A stretch of DNA of 16,568 bases from Wolbachia sp. (GTDB taxonomy: Bacteria > Pseudomonadota > Alphaproteobacteria > Rickettsiales > Anaplasmataceae), in assembly GCA_028803175.1 (NCBI GenBank), contig JARBCG010000116.1, forward strand, positions 1-16,568, given 5' to 3'. Position numbers and translations under genes: made by a program. The notes under the pieces are model-generated. The model did no database searches. It was not told where the DNA came from and was given only the letters and a program-made list of their open reading frames with translations. Positions 6,389 to 13,683 of the stretch are shown here, in pieces (the stretch's first letter is position 1; every line of letters begins with the position of its first letter).

Positions 6389-7600
6389 TTAACTTGTCCC
6401 ACCAAAAATAAATGGTATATCATAATGGTATCTCATAATTTCAGGTACAATACATATAACTACTAAGTATGCAGACCCAACAAACGTTAGTTTAAAAACT
6501 ATATCCTGAAGATAGTCAGCCGTATGTTTTCCAGGCCTTCTACCAGGAATAAAACCACCATTCTTCTTAAGAAAATCAGCGTTTTCCTGTGGGTTAAATA
6601 TAAAATTAGTATAGAAAAAATTAAAGAATACTATCAGTGTCAAATAGGCCATAAGATACATTACCTTATTCGCCATAAAATAATTTAAAATAAAATCAGA
6701 AAAAGCGTGACCCTTATAAAAATTTGCAACTGAAATCGGTGTCAATAAAATTGCGTTAGCAAAAATCGTTGGTATTACACCAGATAAATTAATCTTCAAT
6801 GGAATATAAGTAAAATCGTCATTATATAATTTTTTAAATTGCTTTTTAGGATATTGAACAATTACTTTCCTGTAAGAAGACTCTACAAAAACAACTAAAA
6901 GTAATAGTAAAAAAAACAACACTAAAACAAAAAGGATAATAAATAACGATACACTCCCATTTTTACTTAAAGTCAACAGAGATGATAAAGCGTTATGCAA
7001 TTCCGATATTATACCCGTAAAAATAATTAATGAAATCCCATTACCTATACCATTAGCACTGATTCTTTCGCCAAGCCATATTAGAAACATCGTCCCGCCC
7101 AAAAGGCTAAATACTCCCACCACACGAAACATCATACCAGGCTCAATTACAATTAACGCTCCTTCACTATTCATCCTTTCCAAACCAATAAGAATTGTGA
7201 TTGATTGAAATACACAAAATACTATAGTCATATAGCGTATGTAAGAATTCACCTTCCTACGCCCTAACTCTCCATCGTTTTTAACATCATTGATTCCTTT
7301 AACGGCAGAAGACAATAACTGCATCACTATAGATGCAACTATATATGGCATAACATTTAATGCTAAAATTGTCATTCTAGCCAACGCACCACCAGAAAAT
7401 AAATTAAATACTCCAAAAACACCAGCACTATCTTTAGGAAATATATTGTTAATTATGTTAAGATTAACTCCAGGAATAGGTACATAAGTACCCAAGCGAT
7501 AACAAATTAAAGCTATTAGTGTAAAAAATATATGCCTTAATAAATCACCTTTATATAATAGTGTAGGGTACAAGCTATTAAATGCTGACTTACTGCTCAT
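6389..7600 (-). CDS. secY: preprotein translocase subunit SecY, truncated before helix 10
   Basis: SecY is the membrane channel of the general secretion pathway. The open frame from ATG 7600 (3 nt after rplO) gives 403 residues. It has the first helix with CYRLGTYVPIPGV, the plug and helix 2 region (FNLFSGGALARMTILALNVMP), a third segment with VKNDGELGRRKVNSY in the cytoplasmic loop, the GERISANGIGNGISLI block, the YPKKQF loop, SGVIPTIFANAIL (helix 7), and the cytoplasmic loop NPQENADFLKKNGGFIPGRRPGKHT. About nine membrane helices remain. It ends at FGGTS followed by TAA, whereas the family continues with helix 10 and a tail that interacts with SecA and the ribosome. Those codons lie intact just downstream in frame, so a single base change, probably TTA or another Leu codon to TAA, explains the loss. 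Confidence 0.93.
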   Translation of the reverse strand: MSSKSAFNSLYPTLLYKGDLLRHIFFTLIALICYRLGTYVPIPGVNLNIINNIFPKDSAGVFGVFNLFSGGALARMTILALNVMPYIVASIVMQLLSSAVKGINDVKNDGELGRRKVNSYIRYMTIVFCVFQSITILIGLERMNSEGALIVIEPGMMFRVVGVFSLLGGTMFLIWLGERISANGIGNGISLIIFTGIISELHNALSSLLTLSKNGSVSLFIILFVLVLFFLLLLLVVFVESSYRKVIVQYPKKQFKKLYNDDFTYIPLKINLSGVIPTIFANAILLTPISVANFYKGHAFSDFILNYFMANKVMYLMAYLTLIVFFNFFYTNFIFNPQENADFLKKNGGFIPGRRPGKHTADYLQDIVFKLTFVGSAYLVVICIVPEIMRYHYDIPFIFGGTS

Positions 7601-7603
7601 AAT

Positions 7604-8074
7604 TTATGATAGTATTTCTACACTACCACCAGCTGAAGCTACAGACTTTCTTGCAGCTTCTGACGCAAAATCAACATGGAACACGAACTTCTCACTTAGC
7701 TTGCCCTTATTAAGGAGCTTAATTTTATTCTTCATAGAGTTTATAAAACCTAATCTATATAACATCTCTTTATCTATAACAGAATTTTTTTCTATTTTTC
7801 CAACTTCTATTAAGCGTTGCGCATCACCAACATTAATTATAGAATATACATTTCTACGTATAGGTTTAAAGCCTCTTTTAGGTAAACGAGTATATATAGA
7901 CTGCTGTCCACCCTCAAAGCCATTTATCGAAACTCCACTTCGAGCTTTCTGCCCCTTGTGTCCTCTACCAGATGTTTTACCCTTACCACAACCAATACCC
8001 CTACCAAGTAGCTTAGGCTTCTTTTTTCTAGATAAACCAGCAAATATAGAATTTAGTTTTATAGCGTCACTCAT
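7604..8074 (-). CDS. rplO: 50S ribosomal protein L15
   Basis: L15 is a late-assembly protein of the large subunit that threads into 23S rRNA. It has 156 residues. The glycine- and basic-rich N-terminal extension has the signature GRGIGCGKGKTSGRGHKGQKARSG in residues about 24-47, followed by FEGGQQSIYTRLPKRGF. The C-terminal globular part ends AARKSVASAGGSVEIL. It begins 3 nt after rpsE: the gene for L30 (rpmD), usually between S5 and L15, is absent. It ends 3 nt before secY. Confidence 0.97.
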   Translation of the reverse strand: MSDAIKLNSIFAGLSRKKKPKLLGRGIGCGKGKTSGRGHKGQKARSGVSINGFEGGQQSIYTRLPKRGFKPIRRNVYSIINVGDAQRLIEVGKIEKNSVIDKEMLYRLGFINSMKNKIKLLNKGKLSEKFVFHVDFASEAARKSVASAGGSVEILS

Positions 8075-8077
8075 ACC

Positions 8078-8590
8078 TTACCTTTTTCCAACTATTTCAC
8101 CAATTTTTTTCCCTCTTTTGCTTGCCACCTGACGAGGAGATAACATTTTGTCAAAAGCTTCAAATACCGCACATATGACATTATGATGATTATTTGACCT
8201 AGTAGACTTAGCGACTACATCTTTTATACCTAGCACTTCAAAAACAGATCTAACTGCTCCACCAGCAATAATACCTGTCCCGGCTCTTGCTGCTCTTAAA
8301 GTTACCTCACCAGAACAAAATTTAGCTTTAATATCATGATGTAAAGTTCTACCTTCACGTAAATACACTCTAATCATCGACTTTTTTGCAGCATTTACAG
8401 CTTTTATTCTTGCTTCAGCAACCTCAGCATGTTTACCTATTCCACAACCTACTCTACCCTTTTCATCACCAACAACAACCAGAATTGAAAATGAAAACTT
8501 TCTACCACCTTTTGTAACCGTTGTTACTCTTCGCACCGAAACTAAAAGCTCTGATAAATCATTATTACTTTGTAAACTCTTTACCGCCAT
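8078..8590 (-). CDS. rpsE: 30S ribosomal protein S5
   Basis: S5 lies at the mRNA entry side of the 30S subunit and affects decoding accuracy. It has 170 residues. The N-terminal double-stranded-RNA-binding-like domain has RRVTTVTKGGRKFSFSILVV and GDEKGRVGCGIGKHAEVAEA. The C-terminal domain has LREGRTLHHDIKAKF and the invariant GTGIIAGGAVRSVFEVLGI, then DVVAKSTRSNNHHNV. The ATG at 8590 lies 12 nt after the rplR stop, within the spc section. Confidence 0.97.
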   Translation of the reverse strand: MAVKSLQSNNDLSELLVSVRRVTTVTKGGRKFSFSILVVVGDEKGRVGCGIGKHAEVAEARIKAVNAAKKSMIRVYLREGRTLHHDIKAKFCSGEVTLRAARAGTGIIAGGAVRSVFEVLGIKDVVAKSTRSNNHHNVICAVFEAFDKMLSPRQVASKRGKKIGEIVGKR

Positions 8591-8602
8591 ATCAAAAACC
8601 TT

Positions 8603-8974
8603 CTAAAATTTAAACCCAGAACTTCTCAAAGCTTCAGCAAATTGAGAAACTACTCCTGTATATCTATATGCTCCACGATCAAACACTAATCCTTCCTTTA
8701 ATTCCACACTAGACAAGCGCTCAATCATTAAAGAGGAAACTTGCTTCACAGATTCAGCATTAACTCTCCCTTTACATATCTCTCTAATTTTAGGGTCCAA
8801 AGTAGAAGCTGAAGTAAGAGTGATACCTTCTACATCATTAATTAATTGAGCATAAAAATGTCTATTAGATTTAAACACAGATATACGTAAATGCTTAACA
8901 CCCTTGTTAAGCTTCTCTCTATTACGTACCTTCCTTTTTTCAAAATTACTTAAAAAATTATACAATCTTCTCAT
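8603..8974 (-). CDS. rplR: 50S ribosomal protein L18
   Basis: L18 binds 5S rRNA with L5 and helps attach it to the large subunit. It has 123 residues. The basic N-terminus (about 1-30, ending KHLRISVFKSNRHFYAQLIND) leads into the globular domain, and the C-terminus has the family hallmark LVFDRGAYRYTGVVSQFAEA followed by LRSSGFKF. The ATG at 8974 lies 5 nt after the rplF stop. Confidence 0.96.
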   Translation of the reverse strand: MRRLYNFLSNFEKRKVRNREKLNKGVKHLRISVFKSNRHFYAQLINDVEGITLTSASTLDPKIREICKGRVNAESVKQVSSLMIERLSSVELKEGLVFDRGAYRYTGVVSQFAEALRSSGFKF

Positions 8975-8979
8975 TTCAA

Positions 8980-9525
8980 TTACTTCTTTTTACTTACAAC
9001 TTTACGCAGCATAAATCTGCCTTTTATTACAATACCTTTACCTTTATAAGGATCGTATTTTCTAACCTTACATATATCAGATGCCACCATACAGACTTTC
9101 TGCTTATCCATTCCACTGATCACCAAATGAGTCGGCTTTACACATTTAATCTCAACATCTTTAGGCACTTTATATTTTACATTATGACTATAACCAAGAT
9201 ACAAAGTCAAACACTTACCATCACACTCCGCTTTATAACCAACGCCATTAATTTCAAGATCAACAGAAAATCCATCAACCATACCATTAATAATATTATT
9301 AATATTACTCCTATAGGTGCCCCACATAGGCTTTATTTCATCATAATCATCTTTACCTTGATCAACAGAAAGCAACAATTGATTATTGACAACTTTATAC
9401 ACAACGCCACTGCAAAGGCTGAGCTCCTTTTCTGTTTTAGTACTTTTAATTAACATCTTACCATTACCATACTCAACTGAAATACCAGAAGGAATATTGA
9501 TAGGCTTAGAACCTACACGAGACAT
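8980..9525 (-). CDS. rplF: 50S ribosomal protein L6
   Basis: L6 lies near the base of the L7/L12 stalk, next to the sarcin-ricin loop where elongation factors bind. It has 181 residues, with two tandem alpha/beta repeats. It begins MSRVGSKPINIPSGI, has GTYRSNINNIINGMVDGF at the repeat junction, then LEINGVGYKAECDG and GYSHNVKYKVP, and ends with the conserved VRKYDPYKGKGI followed by a basic tail. It sits 16 nt after rpsH in the standard spc order. Confidence 0.97.
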   Translation of the reverse strand: MSRVGSKPINIPSGISVEYGNGKMLIKSTKTEKELSLCSGVVYKVVNNQLLLSVDQGKDDYDEIKPMWGTYRSNINNIINGMVDGFSVDLEINGVGYKAECDGKCLTLYLGYSHNVKYKVPKDVEIKCVKPTHLVISGMDKQKVCMVASDICKVRKYDPYKGKGIVIKGRFMLRKVVSKKK

Positions 9526-9541
9526 GAACTTCTCCCATTAC

Positions 9542-9937
9542 TTAAAATACTTGACATAAAACCTCTCCACCAACTTTCAGCTCATGCGCACTATAATCAG
9601 TCATTACCCCTTTGGAAGTTGAGATAATAAAAATACCCAAACCGTTGTACGCTTTACTAATATCCTTATACCCAGAATAACGACGACAACCAGGCTTTGA
9701 TACTCTCACTATATTACTAATTACGGGTAATTTATTATAATACTTCAACCTTACAATAAAGCAAGTTGTATTATCTACAATTTCTTTTTGATAATCAAGA
9801 ATATACCCTTCATTTTTTAAAATCTCTAATACCGCAGAATTTACCTTAGAAAATAGAACTTTTGTTGTTCTATGCATCGCTAATTGAGCATTACGTATCC
9901 TCGTTAAAAAATCACCAATACTATCAGATAACGCCAC
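9542..9937 (-). CDS. rpsH: 30S ribosomal protein S8
   Basis: S8 is a primary 16S rRNA binder of the central domain and, in many bacteria, a translational repressor of the spc operon. I choose the GTG at 9937-9935, giving MALSDSIGDFLTRIRNAQ, the classic S8 N-terminus, 7 nt after an AGGGAG ribosome-binding site; the product has 131 residues. An upstream TTG at 9964 keeps the frame open but would add nine non-conserved residues. The C-terminal domain has the family's SKGVMTDYSAHELKVGGEVL, with the rRNA-binding S/T-K-G-V-M-T motif. It follows rpsN by 20 nt. Confidence 0.96.
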   Translation of the reverse strand: MALSDSIGDFLTRIRNAQLAMHRTTKVLFSKVNSAVLEILKNEGYILDYQKEIVDNTTCFIVRLKYYNKLPVISNIVRVSKPGCRRYSGYKDISKAYNGLGIFIISTSKGVMTDYSAHELKVGGEVLCQVF

Positions 9938-9957
9938 AATATACTCCCTATATATAC

Positions 9958-10266
9958 CTACCAACTAGATTTCGTAACTCCTGGAACTTGCCCAAAAGAA
10001 CATAAACCACGTAAAACAATTCTACTCAAACCAAATTTTCTATACACTCCCCTCGGCCTCCCAGTCAATACACACCTATTTCTAATCCTAATTTTAGATG
10101 AATTTCTAGGTAATTTTTTAATTAACTGACTTTGAGCTGCAAACCTTTCACCAATAGATAAATTCTTATTATTGATTATAGATTTCAATTTTTCTCTTTT
10201 CTCCTTATATTGATTACACAACTTCATTCTACGAAGATTTCTTTGTATCATAGATTTTTTTGCCAT
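9958..10266 (-). CDS. rpsN: 30S ribosomal protein S14
   Basis: S14 is a small-subunit head protein next to S3 and S10. It has 102 residues, the long form without the zinc-binding C-x-x-C pairs of the short form. It begins MAKKSMIQRNLRRMKLC and has the conserved SSKIRIRNRCVLTGRPRGVY and KFGLSRIVLR, ending PGVTKSSW. The ATG at 10266 is 18 nt after the rplE stop. Confidence 0.97.
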   Translation of the reverse strand: MAKKSMIQRNLRRMKLCNQYKEKREKLKSIINNKNLSIGERFAAQSQLIKKLPRNSSKIRIRNRCVLTGRPRGVYRKFGLSRIVLRGLCSFGQVPGVTKSSW

Positions 10267-10284
10267 ATATCTCTATCTCTAAAA

Positions 10285-10818
10285 TTAATCAAAAAAAGGA
10301 AATTTAAAAGCTTGCAACAGTTCCTTTGCTTCCTTATCACTAGTTGTACTTGTTATAATATTAATATCCACACCTCTAATTTTACTTATTTTATCATAAT
10401 CTATTTCTAAAAATGAGATATGTTCCTTTATACCAAAAGAAAAATTACCATTGCCATCAAATTGCCTCACACTGAATCCCCTAAAATCCTTCTCTCTAGG
10501 TAGAGTAATATACACCAATCTTTCTAAAAACTCGTACATTTTATCTCTACGCAAAGTTACCTTACAACCAACAATAGCATCTTTTCTAATCTTAAAACCA
10601 GAAATAGATTTTTTTGCATAGGTCGATATAGGCTTTTGGCCTGAAATCAAATGCAAGCTCTCTAGTGGTTCATTTATTGCTTTACTATCTGCAGCAGCAT
10701 CTCCAACACCCATATTAATGCATACTTTGACAAGTTTAGGTATTTGCATCACATTACCATAATTAAACTTATCCTTTAATGATTTTACTATGCTGTTTTT
10801 ATATAATTCTTTAAACAT
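10285..10818 (-). CDS. rplE: 50S ribosomal protein L5
   Basis: L5 binds 5S rRNA in the central protuberance and contacts the P-site tRNA. It has 177 residues. Conserved blocks in order: IPKLVKVCINMGVGDA (about residues 26-41), LISGQKPISTYAKKSISGFKIR (about 57-78; a strong family signature), GCKVTLRRDKMYEFLERL, LPREKDFRGFS, and NFSFGIKEHISFLEIDYDKI near the C-terminus. It begins 6 nt after rplX. Confidence 0.97.
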   Translation of the reverse strand: MFKELYKNSIVKSLKDKFNYGNVMQIPKLVKVCINMGVGDAAADSKAINEPLESLHLISGQKPISTYAKKSISGFKIRKDAIVGCKVTLRRDKMYEFLERLVYITLPREKDFRGFSVRQFDGNGNFSFGIKEHISFLEIDYDKISKIRGVDINIITSTTSDKEAKELLQAFKFPFFD

Positions 10819-10824
10819 ATCAAC

Positions 10825-11142
10825 CTAATCTATTACTTCCCCAGAAACTTTTGCAAAACGCACTTTTTTTCCATCTATAAACTTAAACCCTACTCTAGTT
10901 GGAGTTTTATACTTAGGATCTAATATTGCAACATTCGATATATCAATAGCTAACTCTTTATTTAATATGCCACCACTACTACCGGCCCTCTGCTTAGTAT
11001 GCCTCTTACATACATTGACACCGGAAACAACCACCTTCTTTTCAGCATTACGCGTTACAATTTTAATGACCTTACCAGTCCTTCGCTTATCCTTACCAGC
11101 TAAAACTACAACATCATCACCACTTTTTATTTTAGCACTCAT
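10825..11142 (-). CDS. rplX: 50S ribosomal protein L24
   Basis: L24 is an early assembly initiator that binds the 5' domain of 23S rRNA. It has 105 residues and a KOW motif near the N-terminus (KSGDDVVVLAGKDKRRTGKV, about residues 6-25), then VNVCKRHTKQ and VAILDPKYKTPTRVGF, both typical. Its ATG overlaps the last base of the rplN stop (TAATG), so translation of the two is probably coupled. Confidence 0.96.
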   Translation of the reverse strand: MSAKIKSGDDVVVLAGKDKRRTGKVIKIVTRNAEKKVVVSGVNVCKRHTKQRAGSSGGILNKELAIDISNVAILDPKYKTPTRVGFKFIDGKKVRFAKVSGEVID

Positions 11143-11501
11143 TATAAAACCTCGACAGCTAATGACATTATCTTCATAAAAGAACCAGATGATAATTTTT
11201 TCACCGGGCCAAATACCCGAGTACCAAGTGGCTCACCTTGATTATTAATCAAAACTACAGCATTACTAGAAAAACGAATTACAGAGCCATCAGATTTTCT
11301 AATAGAATTTTTTACTCTAACGACAACTGCTCTATATACCTTACCTTTTTCAACCTTCCCTTTTGGATTAATAGACTTAGTAGATATAATAATTGTATCA
11401 CCTACAGTCGCAGATTTTCTACCGCCCAACAAACCAATGCAAAGCACTTCACGTGCACCAGAATTATCAGCTACTTCCAATAGTGTATTTTTTTGAATCA
11501 T
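11142..11501 (-). CDS. rplN: 50S ribosomal protein L14
   Basis: L14 lies at the subunit interface, pairs with L19 and bridges to 16S rRNA. It has 119 residues. It begins MIQKNTLLEVADNSGAREV, the family's hallmark start, has KGKVYRAVVVRVKN and NAVVLINNQGEPLGTRVFGP, and ends SFMKIMSLAVEVL. The ATG at 11501 is 13 nt after the rpsQ stop. It ends in a one-base overlap with rplX. Confidence 0.97.
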   Translation of the reverse strand: MIQKNTLLEVADNSGAREVLCIGLLGGRKSATVGDTIIISTKSINPKGKVEKGKVYRAVVVRVKNSIRKSDGSVIRFSSNAVVLINNQGEPLGTRVFGPVKKLSSGSFMKIMSLAVEVL

Positions 11502-11514
11502 ATAAATATCCTAT

Positions 11515-11751
11515 CTAATTTGAACTATTAACAACAATCCATTTTTTGGTAGCAGAAATAGGCTTGTGCTCCTGTATAAAAACCTCATCTCCTTTTTTGC
11601 AACCATTACTCTCATCATGTGCTGTATACTTTTTATATTTTTTTATCACTTTTTTATATAACTTATCCTTGTATACCCGCAATACTGAAACCTTTATAGT
11701 TTTATCACATTTATTCTCAATTACGGTACCACAAAAAACCTTCTTAGGCAT
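11515..11751 (-). CDS. rpsQ: 30S ribosomal protein S17
   Basis: S17 is a primary 16S rRNA binder with an OB fold. I place the start at ATG 11751-11749 (MPKKVFCGTVIENKC), giving 78 residues. An AGAGG ribosome-binding site lies just upstream, inside the end of rpmC, while an earlier in-frame ATG at 11775 would add eight lysine-rich residues outside the family pattern. Conserved: DKTIKVSVLRVYKDKLYKK, then KKYTAHDE and CKKGDEVFIQEHKPISATKKW. The gene overlaps rpmC by 8 nt. Confidence 0.95.
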   Translation of the reverse strand: MPKKVFCGTVIENKCDKTIKVSVLRVYKDKLYKKVIKKYKKYTAHDESNGCKKGDEVFIQEHKPISATKKWIVVNSSN

Positions 11752-11947
11752 CTTTTTCCTCTCTTTTCCTTTCATTTAACACAGTTAAAACACGAGCTAT
11801 ATTCTTCCTTATTAAACTAAAACGTGAAGTATTACCAAACTGCCCTATTTTTTTTTGAAAAACTAAATTAACAAACTCCTTCCTCAAATTCACAATAATC
11901 CCATACAATTCTTGTAAAGATTTTGATCTAATTTCAGTTATATCCAT
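11744..11947 (-). CDS. rpmC: 50S ribosomal protein L29
   Basis: L29 is a small helical-hairpin protein near the exit tunnel that takes part in the docking site for trigger factor and SRP. The start is placed at ATG 11947-11945, 6 nt after a GGAG ribosome-binding site, giving 67 residues (MDITEIRSKSLQELYGIIVN). A TTG five codons upstream also fits the frame but lies over the rplP stop. The family pattern LRKEFVNLVFQKKIGQFGNT followed by R-x-x-x-I-R-K-N-I-A-R is clear. It begins 11 nt after rplP. Confidence 0.94.
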   Translation of the reverse strand: MDITEIRSKSLQELYGIIVNLRKEFVNLVFQKKIGQFGNTSRFSLIRKNIARVLTVLNERKREEKDA

Positions 11948-11958
11948 TACAACTCCAT

Positions 11959-12369
11959 TCAATTATGATTAGACACAAATTTACATTTAAAAGAGAGCTT
12001 AGCAGCGGCTTTCTCAAGTGCCAACTTTGCTAAATGCATAGGAACATCATTGATTTCAAACAACATTCTACCAGGCTTAACCTTAAACACCCAGAATTCA
12101 ACGCTACCTTTTCCTTTACCCATACGTACATCTGCTGGTTTTTTAGTGACAGGAGTATCAGGAAAAACCCTTATCCAAACCTTACCAGAACGTTTCAAAG
12201 TCCTAGATATTACACGTCTCGCAGTTTCAATATGCTTAGATTGTATTCTCCCTGATCCCATAGCTTTTAAGCCATAATCTCCAAAGGACAGTGTGCTACC
12301 ACCTTTTGCATTACCCCTAATCCGCCCTTTAAATACTTTCTTATATTTACTCTTTTTTGGGACAAACAT
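11959..12369 (-). CDS. rplP: 50S ribosomal protein L16
   Basis: L16 contacts the A-site tRNA elbow and is needed for the final shaping of the peptidyl transferase centre. It has 136 residues. It starts MFVPKKSKYKKVFKGR and has FGDYGLKAMGSGRIQSKHIE and ARRVISRTLKRSGKVWIRVF. The invariant block PDTPVTKKPADVRMGKGKGS follows, and after it the WVFKVKPGRMLFEINDV segment. It lies 14 nt after rpsC. Confidence 0.97.
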   Translation of the reverse strand: MFVPKKSKYKKVFKGRIRGNAKGGSTLSFGDYGLKAMGSGRIQSKHIETARRVISRTLKRSGKVWIRVFPDTPVTKKPADVRMGKGKGSVEFWVFKVKPGRMLFEINDVPMHLAKLALEKAAAKLSFKCKFVSNHN

Positions 12370-12383
12370 TTCAATACACTCAA

Positions 12384-13004
12384 TTAACTACCAATATAAA
12401 CCCAGACTTTTACTCCTATGATACCGTATACAGTCTTTGCTTCACAAACAGCATAATCTATATTAGCACGCAGAGTATGTAAAGGCAAACGACCTTCTTT
12501 GTACCACTCAGTACGAGCTATCTCAGTACCACCAAGACGTCCAGAACAACTTACTTTAATACCCTTACCACCCATTCTTAAACAGCTTTGAATAGCTTTC
12601 TTCATTGCTCTTCTAAAAGAAACTCTTTTTTCTAGCTGTTGAGCAATACTACCTGATATTAAAGTTGCATTTATTTCAGATCTTTTGACCTCTACCACAT
12701 TTAATTCAACACTACTATTTACTTTTTCAGCAATTTTCTGCTTTGTTTTTTCAATATCTGCACCCTTCTTACCTACTATAATTCCAGGCCTAGAAGAATA
12801 TATTGTTATAGATACCGAATCAATTTTCCGTTCTATAACTACTTTAGAAACGCCAGCATGCTTGAAAGATTTTTTTATATAATCACGAATATACAAATCC
12901 TGATGCAACCTTTGTTTATAATCTTTACCGGCATACCAAATAGAATCCCAGGTATTATTATTCATTTTTAATCTAAACCCTACAGGATTGACCTTTTGTC
13001 CCAT
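12384..13004 (-). CDS. rpsC: 30S ribosomal protein S3
   Basis: S3 lies at the mRNA entry tunnel and has part of the ribosomal mRNA helicase activity. It has 206 residues. It begins MGQKVNPVGFRL. The KH domain (about residues 39-110) contains the loop SSRPGIIVGKKGADIEK, and the C-terminal domain has RVSFRRAMKKAIQS, the MGGKGIKVSCSGRLGGTEIA block, and a RTEWYKEGRLPLHTLRANID signature. The end (GVKVWVYIGS) is short, as in relatives lacking the long tail. Confidence 0.97.
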   Translation of the reverse strand: MGQKVNPVGFRLKMNNNTWDSIWYAGKDYKQRLHQDLYIRDYIKKSFKHAGVSKVVIERKIDSVSITIYSSRPGIIVGKKGADIEKTKQKIAEKVNSSVELNVVEVKRSEINATLISGSIAQQLEKRVSFRRAMKKAIQSCLRMGGKGIKVSCSGRLGGTEIARTEWYKEGRLPLHTLRANIDYAVCEAKTVYGIIGVKVWVYIGS

Positions 13005-13036
13005 ATTTTACACTTTCCTTATTAATTTCTCATTTT

Positions 13037-13390
13037 CTAAAAATTACACTCTGCCAATTTTATCGTTACATTACTATAACGCTTACTTATCCTATTAGCT
13101 CTACCCATAGCTTTTGAACATACCCTACTCAAAGTAAAAGACTTACCCACTAAGATCTCTTTTATACATAAATTATCAACATCTAGTCCGTAATGGTATT
13201 GAGCATTAGCAATTGCAGTACTTAATACTTTACTTATACAACTAGCAGCCTTTTTCTCACAAAATTTTAACTGTGCCACAGCATAAGAAACTTTCTTATT
13301 ACGCACTAAACCAGAAACCAAATTCAATTTGCGAGGAGTTGATTTTAAAACCCTTGCACTAGCTTTAACTATTATATTACTATTTTTCAT
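13037..13390 (-). CDS. rplV: 50S ribosomal protein L22
   Basis: L22 lines the exit tunnel with a long beta-hairpin and touches all 23S rRNA domains. It has 117 residues. The N-terminal half has ASARVLKSTPRKLNLVSGLV and the middle part KAASCISKVLSTAIANAQYH. The hairpin segment (about residues 84-105) reads SKAMGRANRISKRYSNVTI, close to the family's R-A-x-G-R-A-x-R-I-x-K-R-x-S-H. It lies 5 nt after rpsS. Confidence 0.96.
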   Translation of the reverse strand: MKNSNIIVKASARVLKSTPRKLNLVSGLVRNKKVSYAVAQLKFCEKKAASCISKVLSTAIANAQYHYGLDVDNLCIKEILVGKSFTLSRVCSKAMGRANRISKRYSNVTIKLAECNF

Positions 13391-13395
13391 ATCAA

Positions 13396-13680
13396 TTACC
13401 TTCTTGTTGCCTTTTTATCACCACTATGACCAGTAAATTTGCGAGTAGATGAAAATTCACCAAACTTATGACCTATCATATTCTGATCATTAACATTAAC
13501 AGGAATATAATCCTTACCATTGTACACAGCAAATTTCAAACCTAAACAATTAGGAAGAATTACAGAAGCCCTAGAACGAATTTTTATAGCCATATTAACA
13601 GGCCCTTTGTTTAAAGCCTTATTCACTGACTTTAATACAGAAGGATGACAAAAAGGTGGCTTCCATGAAGATCTACTCAT
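13396..13680 (-). CDS. rpsS: 30S ribosomal protein S19
   Basis: S19 pairs with S13 in the 30S head and takes part in bridges to the 50S. It has 94 residues. It begins MSRSSWKPPF; the family's KTRSRRSTI-like block is IKIRSRASVILPNCLG. The conserved KFGEFSSTRKFTGHSGDKKA ends the protein. It begins 3 nt after rplB and lies in the normal S10 order. Confidence 0.97.
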   Translation of the reverse strand: MSRSSWKPPFCHPSVLKSVNKALNKGPVNMAIKIRSRASVILPNCLGLKFAVYNGKDYIPVNVNDQNMIGHKFGEFSSTRKFTGHSGDKKATRR

Positions 13681-13683
13681 AAA

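Noticed and set aside
4680..6391. Reassignment of TAA to a sense codon, to explain both interrupted genes
   Set aside because: TAA is the natural stop of many genes here (rplQ, rplF, rpsE, rplO, rplE, rplN, rpmC, rpsC, rpsS, rplB and more), with the next gene starting immediately. The two inferred ancestral residues (Gln and Leu) also differ.
7701..8132. 143-codon plus-strand open frame opposite rplO
   Set aside because: It is antisense to a confidently identified ribosomal gene, its composition is that expected of the complementary strand, and no family pattern is visible. The other plus-strand open frames in the window were rejected for the same reason.
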